Source: an uncultured Oscillospiraceae bacterium (GTDB lineage Bacteria > Bacillota > Clostridia > Oscillospirales > Oscillospiraceae). From it: 32,037 nt of DNA. The position numbers and the translations under genes were made by a program. The notes under the pieces are model-generated. The model was given only the letters and a program-made list of their open reading frames with translations. It made no database searches and was not told the DNA's origin. Positions 20,314-31,107 of this stretch are shown here, piece after piece. The first letter of the stretch is position 1. Each line of letters begins with the position of its first letter. The DNA lies in contig CAJUAS010000020.1 of the NCBI GenBank assembly GCA_910584395.1, forward strand, positions 1-32,037. The letters run 5' to 3'.

Positions 20314-21660
20314 ATGAACACCCCCTTGGCGGACGCCCTGCTGGCCCACCGGGCCAAAGACCCCGCCCCCTTCCATATGCCCGGCCACAAGGGCCGCCCC
20401 CTCCCCGTGGAGAAGCTGGCCGCCATGTCCGCTTTGGACGTGACCGAGCTGCCCGACACGGGCAACCTCTACGAAGGGGACGACGTGATCGCCCGGGGGT
20501 CGGAACTGTGGGGGTCGGCCTTCGGCTTTCCCACCTGCCAGTTCCTCACCGGCGGCTCGACGCAGGGCCTTCAGGCCGCGCTGCTGCTGGCAGCCGGGCG
20601 GGGGCGGACTGTGCTGGCCGACCGCTGCTCCCACCGCAGCATTTTCAATGCCTTTGCCCTCTTTGACCTCTCCCCTGCCTTTTTTCTCCGCCGTCAGGAT
20701 CAGCCGGTCACCCCGGAGCTGCTGGAGGAGGCGCTTGCGGCCCGGGAACAGGCGGGGGAGACGGTGAACACCGTCTGTGTCACCTCGCCCACATATTACG
20801 GCGTGTTGTCGGACGTGCCCGCCTTGGCCAAGGTGGTCCACCGCCACGGCGCGCAGCTTGTGGTGGACGGCGCCCACGGGGCGCACCTCCCGTTTTTGGG
20901 CGGGGAAAGCCCCTTTGAGGGCGCGGATCTGCTGGTCTGCTCCGCCCACAAGACCCTCCCGGTCTACGGGCAGGGCGCGCTGCTTTTCGCGGGGCGGGAC
21001 TACCCCGCCAAGGACGTGCGCCGCGCCACCTCGGTGGTGGGCACATCCAGTCCCTCCTACCCCGTCATGGCGTCCATGGACTGCGCGCGGGCGTATCTGG
21101 AGAGCAAGGAGGGCCAGCTTGACCTCCTTTGTACAAAGTCCTGCGCCGCACGCCTTGCCGGGCGGTTCGGCACGCTGAAAAACGTGCGCCTTGACCCCCT
21201 GCGGCTCACCTTAGAGGTGGCGGACAAAGGGGGCTTCGCCCTGAAAAAGCAGTTGGAGGAGGCGGGGATCTTCCCCGAAATGGCGGACGCCGACCATGTG
21301 GTGTTCCTCTTTTCCGTGTCCAACACCCCAAGGGACTTTGAACGGCTGGAGGACGCGCTGGCGGGGTGGTATGTCTCCGGGGAGATCGACCGGACGGCCC
21401 TGCCCCCTGCGCCGGAGCAGGTGGTCTCCCCCAAAGAGGCGCTGACCGCCCCCCGGGAGAGCCGTCTCCTTTCAGAGAGCGAGGGGCTGGTCTGCGCCCA
21501 GCAGGTCGCCCCGTACCCCCCCGGCATCCCCGTGATCGCCCCCGGCGAGCGCATTACAAAAAAATGTCTCGCATATTTGGCGGATGTGGGGTATAATGTC
21601 CAACAAGAGGTGGACGTGCTGCCTGCGCAGCCCGCCGCCTTGCGGGAAAGAGAAGAATAA
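20314..21660 (+). CDS. Orn/Lys/Arg decarboxylase-family PLP enzyme (YaaO-like)
   Basis: Pyridoxal-phosphate enzyme of the fold-type I arginine/lysine/ornithine decarboxylase family, 448 aa. It has no N-terminal wing domain, like Bacillus YaaO/SpeA-type enzymes. Signatures are PFHMPGHKGR near the N-terminus, TGGSTQGLQAALL (PLP phosphate and base stacking), VDGAHGAHLPF with D185 and H188, and the Schiff-base lysine in SAHKTLPVYGQGALL (K213). The C-terminal domain ends YPPGIPVIAPGERITKKCLAYL, as in the family. The substrate cannot be read from sequence; arginine or lysine is likely, feeding polyamine synthesis. It sits before darA-holB-ricT exactly as yaaO does in B. subtilis. No clear promoter is seen because a terminator precedes the gene directly; transcription may start inside jag. 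Confidence 0.9.
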   Translation: MNTPLADALLAHRAKDPAPFHMPGHKGRPLPVEKLAAMSALDVTELPDTGNLYEGDDVIARGSELWGSAFGFPTCQFLTGGSTQGLQAALLLAAGRGRTVLADRCSHRSIFNAFALFDLSPAFFLRRQDQPVTPELLEEALAAREQAGETVNTVCVTSPTYYGVLSDVPALAKVVHRHGAQLVVDGAHGAHLPFLGGESPFEGADLLVCSAHKTLPVYGQGALLFAGRDYPAKDVRRATSVVGTSSPSYPVMASMDCARAYLESKEGQLDLLCTKSCAARLAGRFGTLKNVRLDPLRLTLEVADKGGFALKKQLEEAGIFPEMADADHVVFLFSVSNTPRDFERLEDALAGWYVSGEIDRTALPPAPEQVVSPKEALTAPRESRLLSESEGLVCAQQVAPYPPGIPVIAPGERITKKCLAYLADVGYNVQQEVDVLPAQPAALREREE

Positions 21661-21679
21661 CAGAGGAGGAGGGCGTCCC

Positions 21680-22003
21680 TTGAAGCTCATCATTGCCATC
21701 ATCAACCACGACGACGTGAAAACCGTGACGCAGGCACTGACTAAAAACGGCTTTTCCTCCACCAGACTGGCCACCACCGGCGGCTTTCTGATGGCGGGGA
21801 ACGCCACGATCTTGGTGGGTGTGGACGAGGAGAAGGTGTCCGACGCCATCGCCGTCATCAAGGAGAAGTCCCACTCCCGCCGCCAGCTCATCCCCTCCTC
21901 CACCGAGGTCTCCTGCGGGTATTACCCCAGCATCCCCGTGGAGGTCACCGTGGGGGGCGCGACCATCTTCGTGGTGGACATTGAGCGGTTTGAACGGGTG
22001 TGA
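21680..22003 (+). CDS. darA: Cyclic-di-AMP receptor DarA/PstA (PII-like)
   Basis: PII-like trimeric signal protein that binds c-di-AMP. It is 107 aa: MKLIIAIINHDDVKTVTQALTKNGFSSTRLATTGGFLMAGNATILVGV..., with the ligand-binding LATTGGFL and GNxTxxxGV, and the C-terminal YPSIPVEVTVGGATIFVVDIERF pattern of B. subtilis DarA (YaaQ). The start is a TTG at 21680 with GGAGGAGGG at 21664-21672, spaced seven bases. The frame runs further upstream to 21584, inside the preceding gene, without support. It overlaps holB by four bases (GTGA). It is expected to pass c-di-AMP state to an unknown partner, since targets of DarA remain poorly defined. Confidence 0.94.
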   Translation: MKLIIAIINHDDVKTVTQALTKNGFSSTRLATTGGFLMAGNATILVGVDEEKVSDAIAVIKEKSHSRRQLIPSSTEVSCGYYPSIPVEVTVGGATIFVVDIERFERV

Positions 22004-22785
22004 GCGCCATGAAGCTCCCTGCCGCGTTGGCGGCGCGGGCGGCGGACGGCACGCTGGCCCACGCCTATATTTTGGCCGCAGATGCCCCCGCCGCGCTGAC
22101 GGATGCGGCGGCAGCTACAGCCGCCGCGCTGGTGTGCGGCGGCGAGGGGGGAACGCCCCCCTGCGGGGTGTGCAAGCACTGCCGCAAGGTGGAAAAGGGC
22201 ATTCACCCCGACGTGATCACCGTCGCCCCTGAGCCGGGGAAGGAACTGACGGTAGACCGCATCCGCGACCTGCGTCAGGACGCCTATATCCGCCCCAATG
22301 AGGCGGCGCGGAAGGTGTATCTGGTCAAGGACGCCCACAAAATGAACGCCAGCGCCCAAAACGCCTTTTTGAAGGTGCTGGAGGACGGCCCGGCCTACGC
22401 CGCGTTTTTGCTGCTGACCCCCACCCCTGCCGCCCTGCTGACCACCATCCGCTCCCGGTGCGAAACGGTGACGCTCACCGCCCAGCCGGTGGAGACGGAC
22501 GGGGAGCTGAGCCGCAAGGCGGGCGAGCTGGCGGGGCTGCTGCTGGGGACAGACCCGTGGCGGCTGGTCACATGGTGCGCCGACCACGAAAAGGACAAGC
22601 GGGAGGACGCCGCCGCCCTGCTGGAGGAGACGAGAAACGCCCTTTTGCGCTACCGCGACCCAAAGACCACCCCCCGCGCCGTGCGGATGGCCGGGGTTTT
22701 GCAGAAGCTGACCGCACAACTGAACGGCAACGCCAACGTGGGCTGCGTCTGGGGCGCACTGTGGGCGGAAGCCGGGGAAACTTGA
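22000..22785 (+). CDS. holB: DNA polymerase III delta' subunit
   Basis: Clamp-loader subunit of the AAA+ fold, 261 aa, shorter than the usual 320-330. It has the zinc-binding cysteines C46, C55, C58 and C61 (VCGGEGGTPPCGVCKHC), then VEKGIHPDVITVAP, KELTVDRIRDLRQDAYIRPNEAARKVYLVKDAHKMNASAQNAFLKVLED, which is the clamp-loader core, and the sensor/arginine region LLTTIRSRCETV. There is no P-loop, as expected for delta'. The GTG at 22000 overlaps darA (GTGA). An ATG three codons later is an alternative; neither has a strong ribosome site, so translation is probably coupled. The C-terminal collar domain is truncated compared with the family. Confidence 0.9.
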   Translation: MSAMKLPAALAARAADGTLAHAYILAADAPAALTDAAAATAAALVCGGEGGTPPCGVCKHCRKVEKGIHPDVITVAPEPGKELTVDRIRDLRQDAYIRPNEAARKVYLVKDAHKMNASAQNAFLKVLEDGPAYAAFLLLTPTPAALLTTIRSRCETVTLTAQPVETDGELSRKAGELAGLLLGTDPWRLVTWCADHEKDKREDAAALLEETRNALLRYRDPKTTPRAVRMAGVLQKLTAQLNGNANVGCVWGALWAEAGET

Positions 22786-22799
22786 AGGAAGGTGTACCC

Positions 22800-23936
22800 A
22801 TGACCGAGATCATTAACGCCCGTTTTCAGGAGGGGGGAAAGGAATACTCCTTTAACCCCAACGGCCTGACCGTCCAACCGGGCGACGCCGTTATCCTCTC
22901 CACCACCAACGGGCCGGAGTACGGCATTTGCACCGAGGGCAACCACATGGTGGACGAGAAAACGCTGGTTGCCCCCCTGCGGCAGGTGCTTCGACTGGCT
23001 ACCGAGGCCGACGAGGCGGAGCACGCCGAAAAGCAGGCCGAGCGCAAGGACCACCGGGAGCGCGACCACCGGGGGACGGCTGCCGTGCCCAAGGGCGCGC
23101 CCAAGACGCCGGAGCAGAAGGCCAAGGAGCGGGAGGCTCTCCGGATCTGCCAGCAGAAAATCGACCAGCACAAGCTGGATATGCACTTGGTCTCCGCCGA
23201 CCTCTCCCCCGACGGCAAGCTGCTCTTTTGCTTCACCTCGGAAAACCGGGTGGACTTCCGCGCGCTGGTGAAGGATCTGGCCGCCACCTTCCACGCCCGC
23301 ATCGAGCTGCGCCAGATCGGCGTCCGGGACGAGACCAAGCTGCTGGGCGGGCTGGGCATCTGCGGCCAGCCCTACTGCTGCAGCCGGTTTTTGGACAAGT
23401 TCCAGCCCGTTTCCATCAAAATGGCCAAGACCCAGTCCCTCTCCCTCAACCCCACCAAAATCTCCGGGGCGTGCGGGCGGCTCATGTGCTGCCTGAAATA
23501 CGAGCAGGGGGCGTATGAGGACGCGGTGAAGCGCTGCCCCAAGAAGGAATCCTTTGTGGAGACCCCCGACGGCGTGGGCACGGTCACCGACGTGAATTAC
23601 CTGCGGGAAAAGGTGAAGGTGCGCTTGGAGGACGGGGGCGAGATGCCCAAGCTCTATCTGAATCAGGAGGTGCGGGTGGTGCGCTCGGGCAAGGGCAAAC
23701 GCCCGGAGGACTACGTTGTCCCCTCCAAGGAGGAGCTGGAGGCCCTGCGCTATATCCCCCCCATGGAGGAGCGGCAGACCCCTGCCGAGCCGAAAAGCGA
23801 GCTGGCGGAGAAGCTGGACGAGATCTTCGCCGGCGAGGCCAAGCGGGTGCCCACCCGCAGGCCCAGCCGCGCCCCCGGCGGCAAAAGCAAGGGCCGGGGC
23901 AACCCCCAGCGCCGCCGCCGCCGCGACGAAAAGTGA
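22800..23936 (+). CDS. ricT: RicT/YaaT-type PSP1-domain regulator of mRNA processing
   Basis: Homologue of B. subtilis YaaT (RicT), part of the RicAFT complex that modulates RNase Y processing of operon mRNAs. It is 378 aa. The N-terminal half is the PSP1 domain (DAVILSTTNGPEYGICTEGN ... VRDETKLLGGLGICGQPYCCSRFLDKFQPVSIKMAKTQSLSLNPTKISGACGRLMCCLKYE). It carries the six cysteines (188, 193, 194, 225, 230, 231) expected to bind Fe-S. A charged stretch at about 70-112 (AEHAEKQAERKDHRERDHRG... TPEQKAKERE) looks inserted between the first and second PSP1 parts. The C-terminal 100 residues are low-complexity, ending in a basic tail (RRPSRAPGGKSKGRGNPQRRRRRDEK). GAAGGAAGG before the ATG at 22800. 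Confidence 0.92.
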   Translation: MTEIINARFQEGGKEYSFNPNGLTVQPGDAVILSTTNGPEYGICTEGNHMVDEKTLVAPLRQVLRLATEADEAEHAEKQAERKDHRERDHRGTAAVPKGAPKTPEQKAKEREALRICQQKIDQHKLDMHLVSADLSPDGKLLFCFTSENRVDFRALVKDLAATFHARIELRQIGVRDETKLLGGLGICGQPYCCSRFLDKFQPVSIKMAKTQSLSLNPTKISGACGRLMCCLKYEQGAYEDAVKRCPKKESFVETPDGVGTVTDVNYLREKVKVRLEDGGEMPKLYLNQEVRVVRSGKGKRPEDYVVPSKEELEALRYIPPMEERQTPAEPKSELAEKLDEIFAGEAKRVPTRRPSRAPGGKSKGRGNPQRRRRRDEK

Positions 23937-23947
23937 GCCTGCCGGTC

Positions 23948-23984
23948 AAAAGCCGCTCAACACCCTGTGTTGAGCGGCTTTTTT
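23948..23984 (+). terminator. Intrinsic terminator after ricT
   Basis: A perfect 15-bp stem: AAAAGCCGCTCAACA at 23948-23962 pairs with TGTTGAGCGGCTTTT at 23968-23982, loop CCCTG, then further T residues. It closes the yaaO-like/darA/holB/ricT unit. Confidence 0.95.
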
Positions 23985-24009
23985 GCGGGAATTTCTTTCC
24001 GCTTGAGTG

Positions 24010-24038
24010 TTGTATTCTTTATATAGTTGTGTTATAAT
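24010..24038 (+). promoter_or_regulatory. Promoter of the ABC-F gene, extended -10
   Basis: TTGTAT at 24010-24015, a 17-base spacer, then TATAAT at 24033-24038 with TGT in front. The string TTGTGTTATAAT is the same as in the gyrB promoter. It lies in an A/T-rich island of about 60 bases. Confidence 0.85.
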
Positions 24039-24080
24039 CTTCTTAATCTGGGCATTTATGTAGTCAAGGAGAAAATTGCT

Positions 24081-25685
24081 ATGCTTACTGTATCCGAACT
24101 GTCCCTCCAATACGGCGGAACGTACCTGTTTAAGGACGTGAACCTCCAGTTCACCCAAGGCAACTGCTACGGGGTGATCGGCGCCAACGGCGCGGGGAAG
24201 TCTACCTTCCTGAAAATCATCTCCGGCCAGCTGGAGGCCACCTCCGGCGAGGTGTCCCAAGCGCCCAACACCCGAATGTCCATTTTGAAGCAGGATCAGA
24301 ATATGTACGACGCGTTCACGGTGATGGACACGGTCATCATGGGCAACCAGCGTCTCTACGACATCGGCAAGGAGAAGGACGCCATCTATGCCAAGGAGGA
24401 AATGACCGACGAGGACGGGATGCGCGCCTGCGAGCTGGAGGCGGAATACGCCGAGCTGGGCGGCTGGGAGGCCGAGGCGGACGCCAGCCGCATTTTGCAG
24501 GGCCTTGGGGTGGCCACCAACTGGCACGACCAGTCCATGTCCAGCCTCGACCCCCGGCTGAAGGTGAAGGTGCTGCTGGCACAGGCGTTGTTCGGACAGC
24601 CCGACCTGCTGCTTTTGGACGAGCCCACCAACAACTTGGACATCAACGCCATCAACTGGCTGGAGGACTTTCTGCTGGACTATCCCGGCACGGTGATCGT
24701 GGTCTCCCATGACCGCCACTTCCTCAACACCGTATGTACCCACATTGTGGACATCGACTACGGCAAGATCAAGATGTACGTGGGCAACTACGACTTCTGG
24801 TACGATTCCTCCCAGCTCATGCAGAGCTTGATGAAGGCGCAGAACAAGAAGAACGAGGAGAAGGCGCAGGAACTGAAGGACTTCATCTCCCGCTTCTCCG
24901 CCAACAAGTCCAAGGCCAAGCAGGCCACCGCCCGCCGGAAGCTGCTGGAAAAGCTGACGCTGGAGGAAATGCCCGCGTCCTCCCGCCGCTATCCGTGGGT
25001 GGGCTTCTCCCCTGACCGGGAGGTGGGCAAGGACATCCTCTTTGTCACCGACGTGAGCAAGACCATCGACGGGGTGAAGGTGCTGGACAAGGTGAGCTTC
25101 ACCGTGGGCAAGGGGGACAAGATCGCCTTCGTGGGCGACAACGAAAACGCCCAGACCGCCCTGTTCAAAATTCTGGTGGGGGAGCTTGAGCCGGACGAGG
25201 GCAGCGTGAAGTGGGGGCAGACCGCCACCTTCTCCTACTTCCCCAAGGACAACACCCCATTCTTCCAAGACTGCGACGACAGTATTCTGGACTGGCTGCG
25301 CCAGTATTCCGAGGACAAGCACGAGAGCTACCTGCGGGGCTTTTTGGGCCGGATGCTCTTCTCCGGGGACGACATTTTTAAGGCCGTAAAGGTGCTCTCC
25401 GGCGGCGAGAAGGTCCGCTGTATGCTCTCGCGGATGATGCTGTCGGGGGCGAACGTGCTGCTTTTGGATCAGCCCACGAACCATCTGGATCTGGAGTCTA
25501 TCGCCGCGGTAAACAACGGCCTTAACGCCGTGCCCTGCAACGTGCTTCTGGCCACCCACGACCACCAGATGGTGTCCACCGTGGCCAACCGCATCTTCGA
25601 CTTTACCGCCGACGGGCAGCTCATCGACAAGCGCATGGAATATGACGATTATCTGGCTTGGCAGGAGTCCCAGACGCAGGACTGA
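24081..25685 (+). CDS. ABC-F family ATPase (YkpA/YbiT-like)
   Basis: Soluble twin-ATPase of the ABC-F family, 534 aa, without membrane domains. NBD1: Walker A GANGAGKS (34-41), Walker B LLLDEPTNNLD, H-switch VVSHDRHFL, but signature SLDPRLKVK instead of LSGGEK. NBD2: signature LSGGEKVR intact, while Walker A reads GDNENAQT (352-359), with Gln for the P-loop Lys. Walker B is LLLDQPTNHLD, with Gln for the catalytic Glu. So site pairs are asymmetric. Some of this is a trait of the YbiT/YkpA subgroup; how much I cannot check. The interdomain linker is charged and helical (KAQNKKNEEKAQELKDFI...), the P-site-tRNA-contacting element in ABC-F proteins. AAGGAGA precedes the ATG at 24081. A role at the ribosome is likely. 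Confidence 0.92.
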   Translation: MLTVSELSLQYGGTYLFKDVNLQFTQGNCYGVIGANGAGKSTFLKIISGQLEATSGEVSQAPNTRMSILKQDQNMYDAFTVMDTVIMGNQRLYDIGKEKDAIYAKEEMTDEDGMRACELEAEYAELGGWEAEADASRILQGLGVATNWHDQSMSSLDPRLKVKVLLAQALFGQPDLLLLDEPTNNLDINAINWLEDFLLDYPGTVIVVSHDRHFLNTVCTHIVDIDYGKIKMYVGNYDFWYDSSQLMQSLMKAQNKKNEEKAQELKDFISRFSANKSKAKQATARRKLLEKLTLEEMPASSRRYPWVGFSPDREVGKDILFVTDVSKTIDGVKVLDKVSFTVGKGDKIAFVGDNENAQTALFKILVGELEPDEGSVKWGQTATFSYFPKDNTPFFQDCDDSILDWLRQYSEDKHESYLRGFLGRMLFSGDDIFKAVKVLSGGEKVRCMLSRMMLSGANVLLLDQPTNHLDLESIAAVNNGLNAVPCNVLLATHDHQMVSTVANRIFDFTADGQLIDKRMEYDDYLAWQESQTQD

Positions 25686-25704
25686 GGAAAGGACGTGACC
25701 GGGC

Positions 25705-26571
25705 GTGAAACGCAAAACGGGCTTTGGGTTTCTTGTGGCCACAGCGGCCTTCGGCGCGCTGGGGTTTTTCCTGCGCCGCTGGCAGCTTGAGACGGCCTTT
25801 GAGAGCGAGACGGGGCTTTTGACCCCCGGCCGGCCGGCCACCGCCGCGCTCATTGCGCTGGTGGTCGTGGCGGCGGCGGTGCTGACGGCGCTGGCCGTGG
25901 GGCTGTTCCGGGGCGGCGAACGCCCCCGGGGCTATCTGGCCAATCTGGCCGCCCCCAATTTAGTGATCGGGCTGCTCACCCTGCTGGCGGGGGCGCTGCT
26001 CTTTGCCGGCGGCGCGCTGGGCATCCGGGACTTTGCCCTTCAGATGGACGACCGGATCGTCCGGCTGGTGCTGGGGATCTCTCTGGCGGTCACGGGGGTC
26101 GCCGTGGGGCTGATCGGCCTGCTGGGCCAGCAGCGCAAGGAGGCCAAGGGCCGCTTTGCCGGTGCGCTCCTTGCGCCGGGGTACTGCGCGTGCGTGTGGC
26201 TCATCGCCGCCTTTCAGGGCCACACCGCCAACCCCAACATCATGGAGTATGTGTTCCTGCTGCTGGGCATCCTGTGCGCCATCTTCGCCGGCTATGCCGC
26301 CGCGTCCTTCGCCTTTGAGACCCCCCGCCCTGTTTTGTGTGCGGTCGCCTCGTCCATGGGAACGGTGCTGCTGTTCATTGCGCTGGCCGACCGCTCGTGG
26401 GGGATGGATCGTCTGGCGCTGTGCGGCTTTTTGACCCACCTGTTCGTCCAGCTTCTGTGTCTGGTGTGGTGTCGAATGTACCCGCCGGAATTAGAGGAAT
26501 GGACGCCGCCCCAAGAGGAAGAGGACGTGTCCCAGCAACAAGTTCAGCCGAGAGGTGAGGAAGATGAATAA
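25705..26571 (+). CDS. Polytopic membrane protein, unknown function
   Basis: A 288-aa protein with about seven or eight hydrophobic segments (near 6-22, 48-70, 82-104, 118-138, 150-168, 176-200, 205-226, 232-252) and very few charged loops. The tail is acidic and glutamine rich (EEWTPPQEEEDVSQQQVQPRGEEDE). It starts at a GTG with GAGGAAAGGA upstream, 19 bases after the ABC-F stop, and overlaps metG by 8 bases. It is therefore probably co-transcribed with both. I recognise no motif or family. Loops are short and the positive-inside pattern (KRKTG at the N-terminus) predicts an N-in topology. Confidence 0.8.
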   Translation: MKRKTGFGFLVATAAFGALGFFLRRWQLETAFESETGLLTPGRPATAALIALVVVAAAVLTALAVGLFRGGERPRGYLANLAAPNLVIGLLTLLAGALLFAGGALGIRDFALQMDDRIVRLVLGISLAVTGVAVGLIGLLGQQRKEAKGRFAGALLAPGYCACVWLIAAFQGHTANPNIMEYVFLLLGILCAIFAGYAAASFAFETPRPVLCAVASSMGTVLLFIALADRSWGMDRLALCGFLTHLFVQLLCLVWCRMYPPELEEWTPPQEEEDVSQQQVQPRGEEDE

Positions 26572-28531
26572 AACGCCCTACTATATCACGACCCCGATCT
26601 ATTATCCCTCCGCCAAGCTCCACATCGGCCACGCCTACTGCACCGTGGCCACCGACGTGCTGGCCCGGTACAAGCGCCTTCAGGGCTATGAGGTGATGTT
26701 CCTCACCGGGACGGACGAGCACGGCCAGAAGATCGAGAAGAAGGCCCAAGAGGCGGGCATGACCCCGCAGGAGTTTGTGGACTCCATCGTGGAAGCCCCC
26801 GGCGGGGTGAAGGATCTTTGGAAGCTGATGAACATCTCCAACACCCGCTTCATCCGCACCACCGACGACTACCACGTCAAGTCCATCCAGAAAATTTTCC
26901 GCAAGATGTACGACAACGGCGACATCTACAAGGGAACGTATGAGGGCAAATACTGCACCGATTGCGAGGCCTTCTGGACCGAGACCCAGCTCAAGGACGG
27001 CAAGTGCCCCGACTGCGGACGGGACGTGCACGACGCGCAGGAGGAGGCGTACTTCTTCCGCCTCTCCAAGTACGCCGACAAGATCCGGGAGCTTTTGACC
27101 ACCACCGACTTCCTTGAGCCGAAAAGCCGGGTGAACGAGATGGTGAAAAACTTCATCGACCCGGGGCTGGAGGACCTGTGCGTGTCCCGCACCTCCTTCA
27201 CTTGGGGCGTGCCCGTGGATTTCGACCCCAAGCACGTCACCTATGTGTGGCTGGACGCCCTTTTTAACTACGTCACCGCGCTGGGCTACCAAAACGACAA
27301 ATATGACGATTTTGATGCCTTTTGGCCGGGGGTCAACATCGTGGGCAAGGAGATCGTCCGCTTCCACGCCATCATCTGGCCCGCCTTTTGTATGTCGGTG
27401 GGCATCCCCATCCCCCAAAAGGTGTTCGGCCACGGCTGGCTGCTCTTAGACGGCGGCAAAATGTCCAAGTCCAAGGGCAACGTGGTGGACCCCTACCTCC
27501 TCAGCGAGAAATTCGGGGTGGACGCCCTGCGGTTCTTCCTCATGCGCTCCTTCCCCTTCGGCAGCGACGGCAACTTCAGCAACGAGCTGCTCATCAACAC
27601 CATCAACGTGGATCTGGCCAACGATCTGGGCAATTTGGTGAGCCGCACCACCGCCATGGCGGAGAAATACTTCGGCGGCACGCTCCCCGCGGAGCAGGCG
27701 GCCGACCCGGCGTTGGACGGGGAGCTGACGGCCATGGCCGCCGAGCTGCAGGGAAAATACGCCGACGCCATGGAGCGCTTCGCGCCCCACAAGGCGCTGG
27801 ACGAGGTCTTTGCCGTGATCCAGCGGGCCAACAAGTATATTGACGAGACCGCCCCATGGACGCTGGCCAAGGACATGGACGCCAACGCAGGGCGGCTGGC
27901 CCGGGTGCTTTATAATCTGCTGGAGGCCACCCGCATCTGCGGCATTTTGCTCACCCCCTTCATGCCCGAGACCATGGAAAAGCTCTTTGCCCAGATCGGC
28001 GCGGACGCCGGAGCGCAGAGCTGGGACGCGGCGGGACAGTGGGGCGTGTTGCCCGCCGCGGTGACGGTACACCGGGGCGACGCGCTGTTCCCCCGGGTGG
28101 ACGCGGACGCGGCCATCGCCGAGCTGGAGGAGGCCGCCAAGGCGGCCAAGGCCGGGAACGGCCCGGTCATTGAGACCGAGCCTCTGACCGAGGAGGCCGT
28201 GGACTTCGACACCTTTTGCAAGTCCGACTTCCGGGCGGTGAAGGTACTCTCCTGCGAGCGGGTAAAGAAGAGCGAAAAGCTCCTGAAATTCACGCTGGAC
28301 GACGGCACGGGCACGCCGAGGCAGATCTTGTCCGGCATCGCCAAGTGGTACGCCCCCGAAGACCTGATGGGCAAGACGCTGGTGGCCATTGTCAACCTTC
28401 CGCCCCGGAAAATGATGGGGCAGGAGAGTCAGGGAATGCTCATTTCCGCCGTCCACACCGTGGACGGAGAGGAGACGCTGAACCTCCTGATGGTGGACGA
28501 CAAAATTCCTGCGGGCGCTAAAATGTGCTGA
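26564..28531 (+). CDS. metG: Methionine--tRNA ligase with C-terminal tRNA-binding domain
   Basis: Class I synthetase that charges initiator and elongator tRNA-Met. It is 655 aa. HIGH motif is HIGH at 20-23 (AKLHIGHAYC). The connective-peptide zinc knuckle has Cys 131, 134, 148 and 151 (CTDC...CPDC). KMSKS is at 299-303 (GGKMSKSKGN). The helical anticodon domain follows (about 390-520), and an EMAP/Arc1p-like OB fold (about 553-655: FDTFCKSDFRAVKVLSCERVKKSEKLLKFTLDDGTG...RQILSGIAKWY...). I chose the ATG at 26564, with AGAGG eight bases upstream; a GTG three codons earlier is in frame. The gene overlaps the upstream membrane-protein gene by eight bases. Confidence 0.96.
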   Translation: MNKTPYYITTPIYYPSAKLHIGHAYCTVATDVLARYKRLQGYEVMFLTGTDEHGQKIEKKAQEAGMTPQEFVDSIVEAPGGVKDLWKLMNISNTRFIRTTDDYHVKSIQKIFRKMYDNGDIYKGTYEGKYCTDCEAFWTETQLKDGKCPDCGRDVHDAQEEAYFFRLSKYADKIRELLTTTDFLEPKSRVNEMVKNFIDPGLEDLCVSRTSFTWGVPVDFDPKHVTYVWLDALFNYVTALGYQNDKYDDFDAFWPGVNIVGKEIVRFHAIIWPAFCMSVGIPIPQKVFGHGWLLLDGGKMSKSKGNVVDPYLLSEKFGVDALRFFLMRSFPFGSDGNFSNELLINTINVDLANDLGNLVSRTTAMAEKYFGGTLPAEQAADPALDGELTAMAAELQGKYADAMERFAPHKALDEVFAVIQRANKYIDETAPWTLAKDMDANAGRLARVLYNLLEATRICGILLTPFMPETMEKLFAQIGADAGAQSWDAAGQWGVLPAAVTVHRGDALFPRVDADAAIAELEEAAKAAKAGNGPVIETEPLTEEAVDFDTFCKSDFRAVKVLSCERVKKSEKLLKFTLDDGTGTPRQILSGIAKWYAPEDLMGKTLVAIVNLPPRKMMGQESQGMLISAVHTVDGEETLNLLMVDDKIPAGAKMC

Positions 28532-28571
28532 GAGATTTGTGAGAAGAAATTGAGGAAACAGGTGAAAACAT

Positions 28572-31106
<2,535 letters not shown>

Positions 31107-31107
31107 C

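Noticed and set aside
23946..25853. Long minus-strand ORF (635 aa) opposite the ABC-F gene
   Set aside because: It is a G+C-bias shadow of the ABC-F gene: low-complexity composition, no ribosome site, and it spans the ricT terminator.
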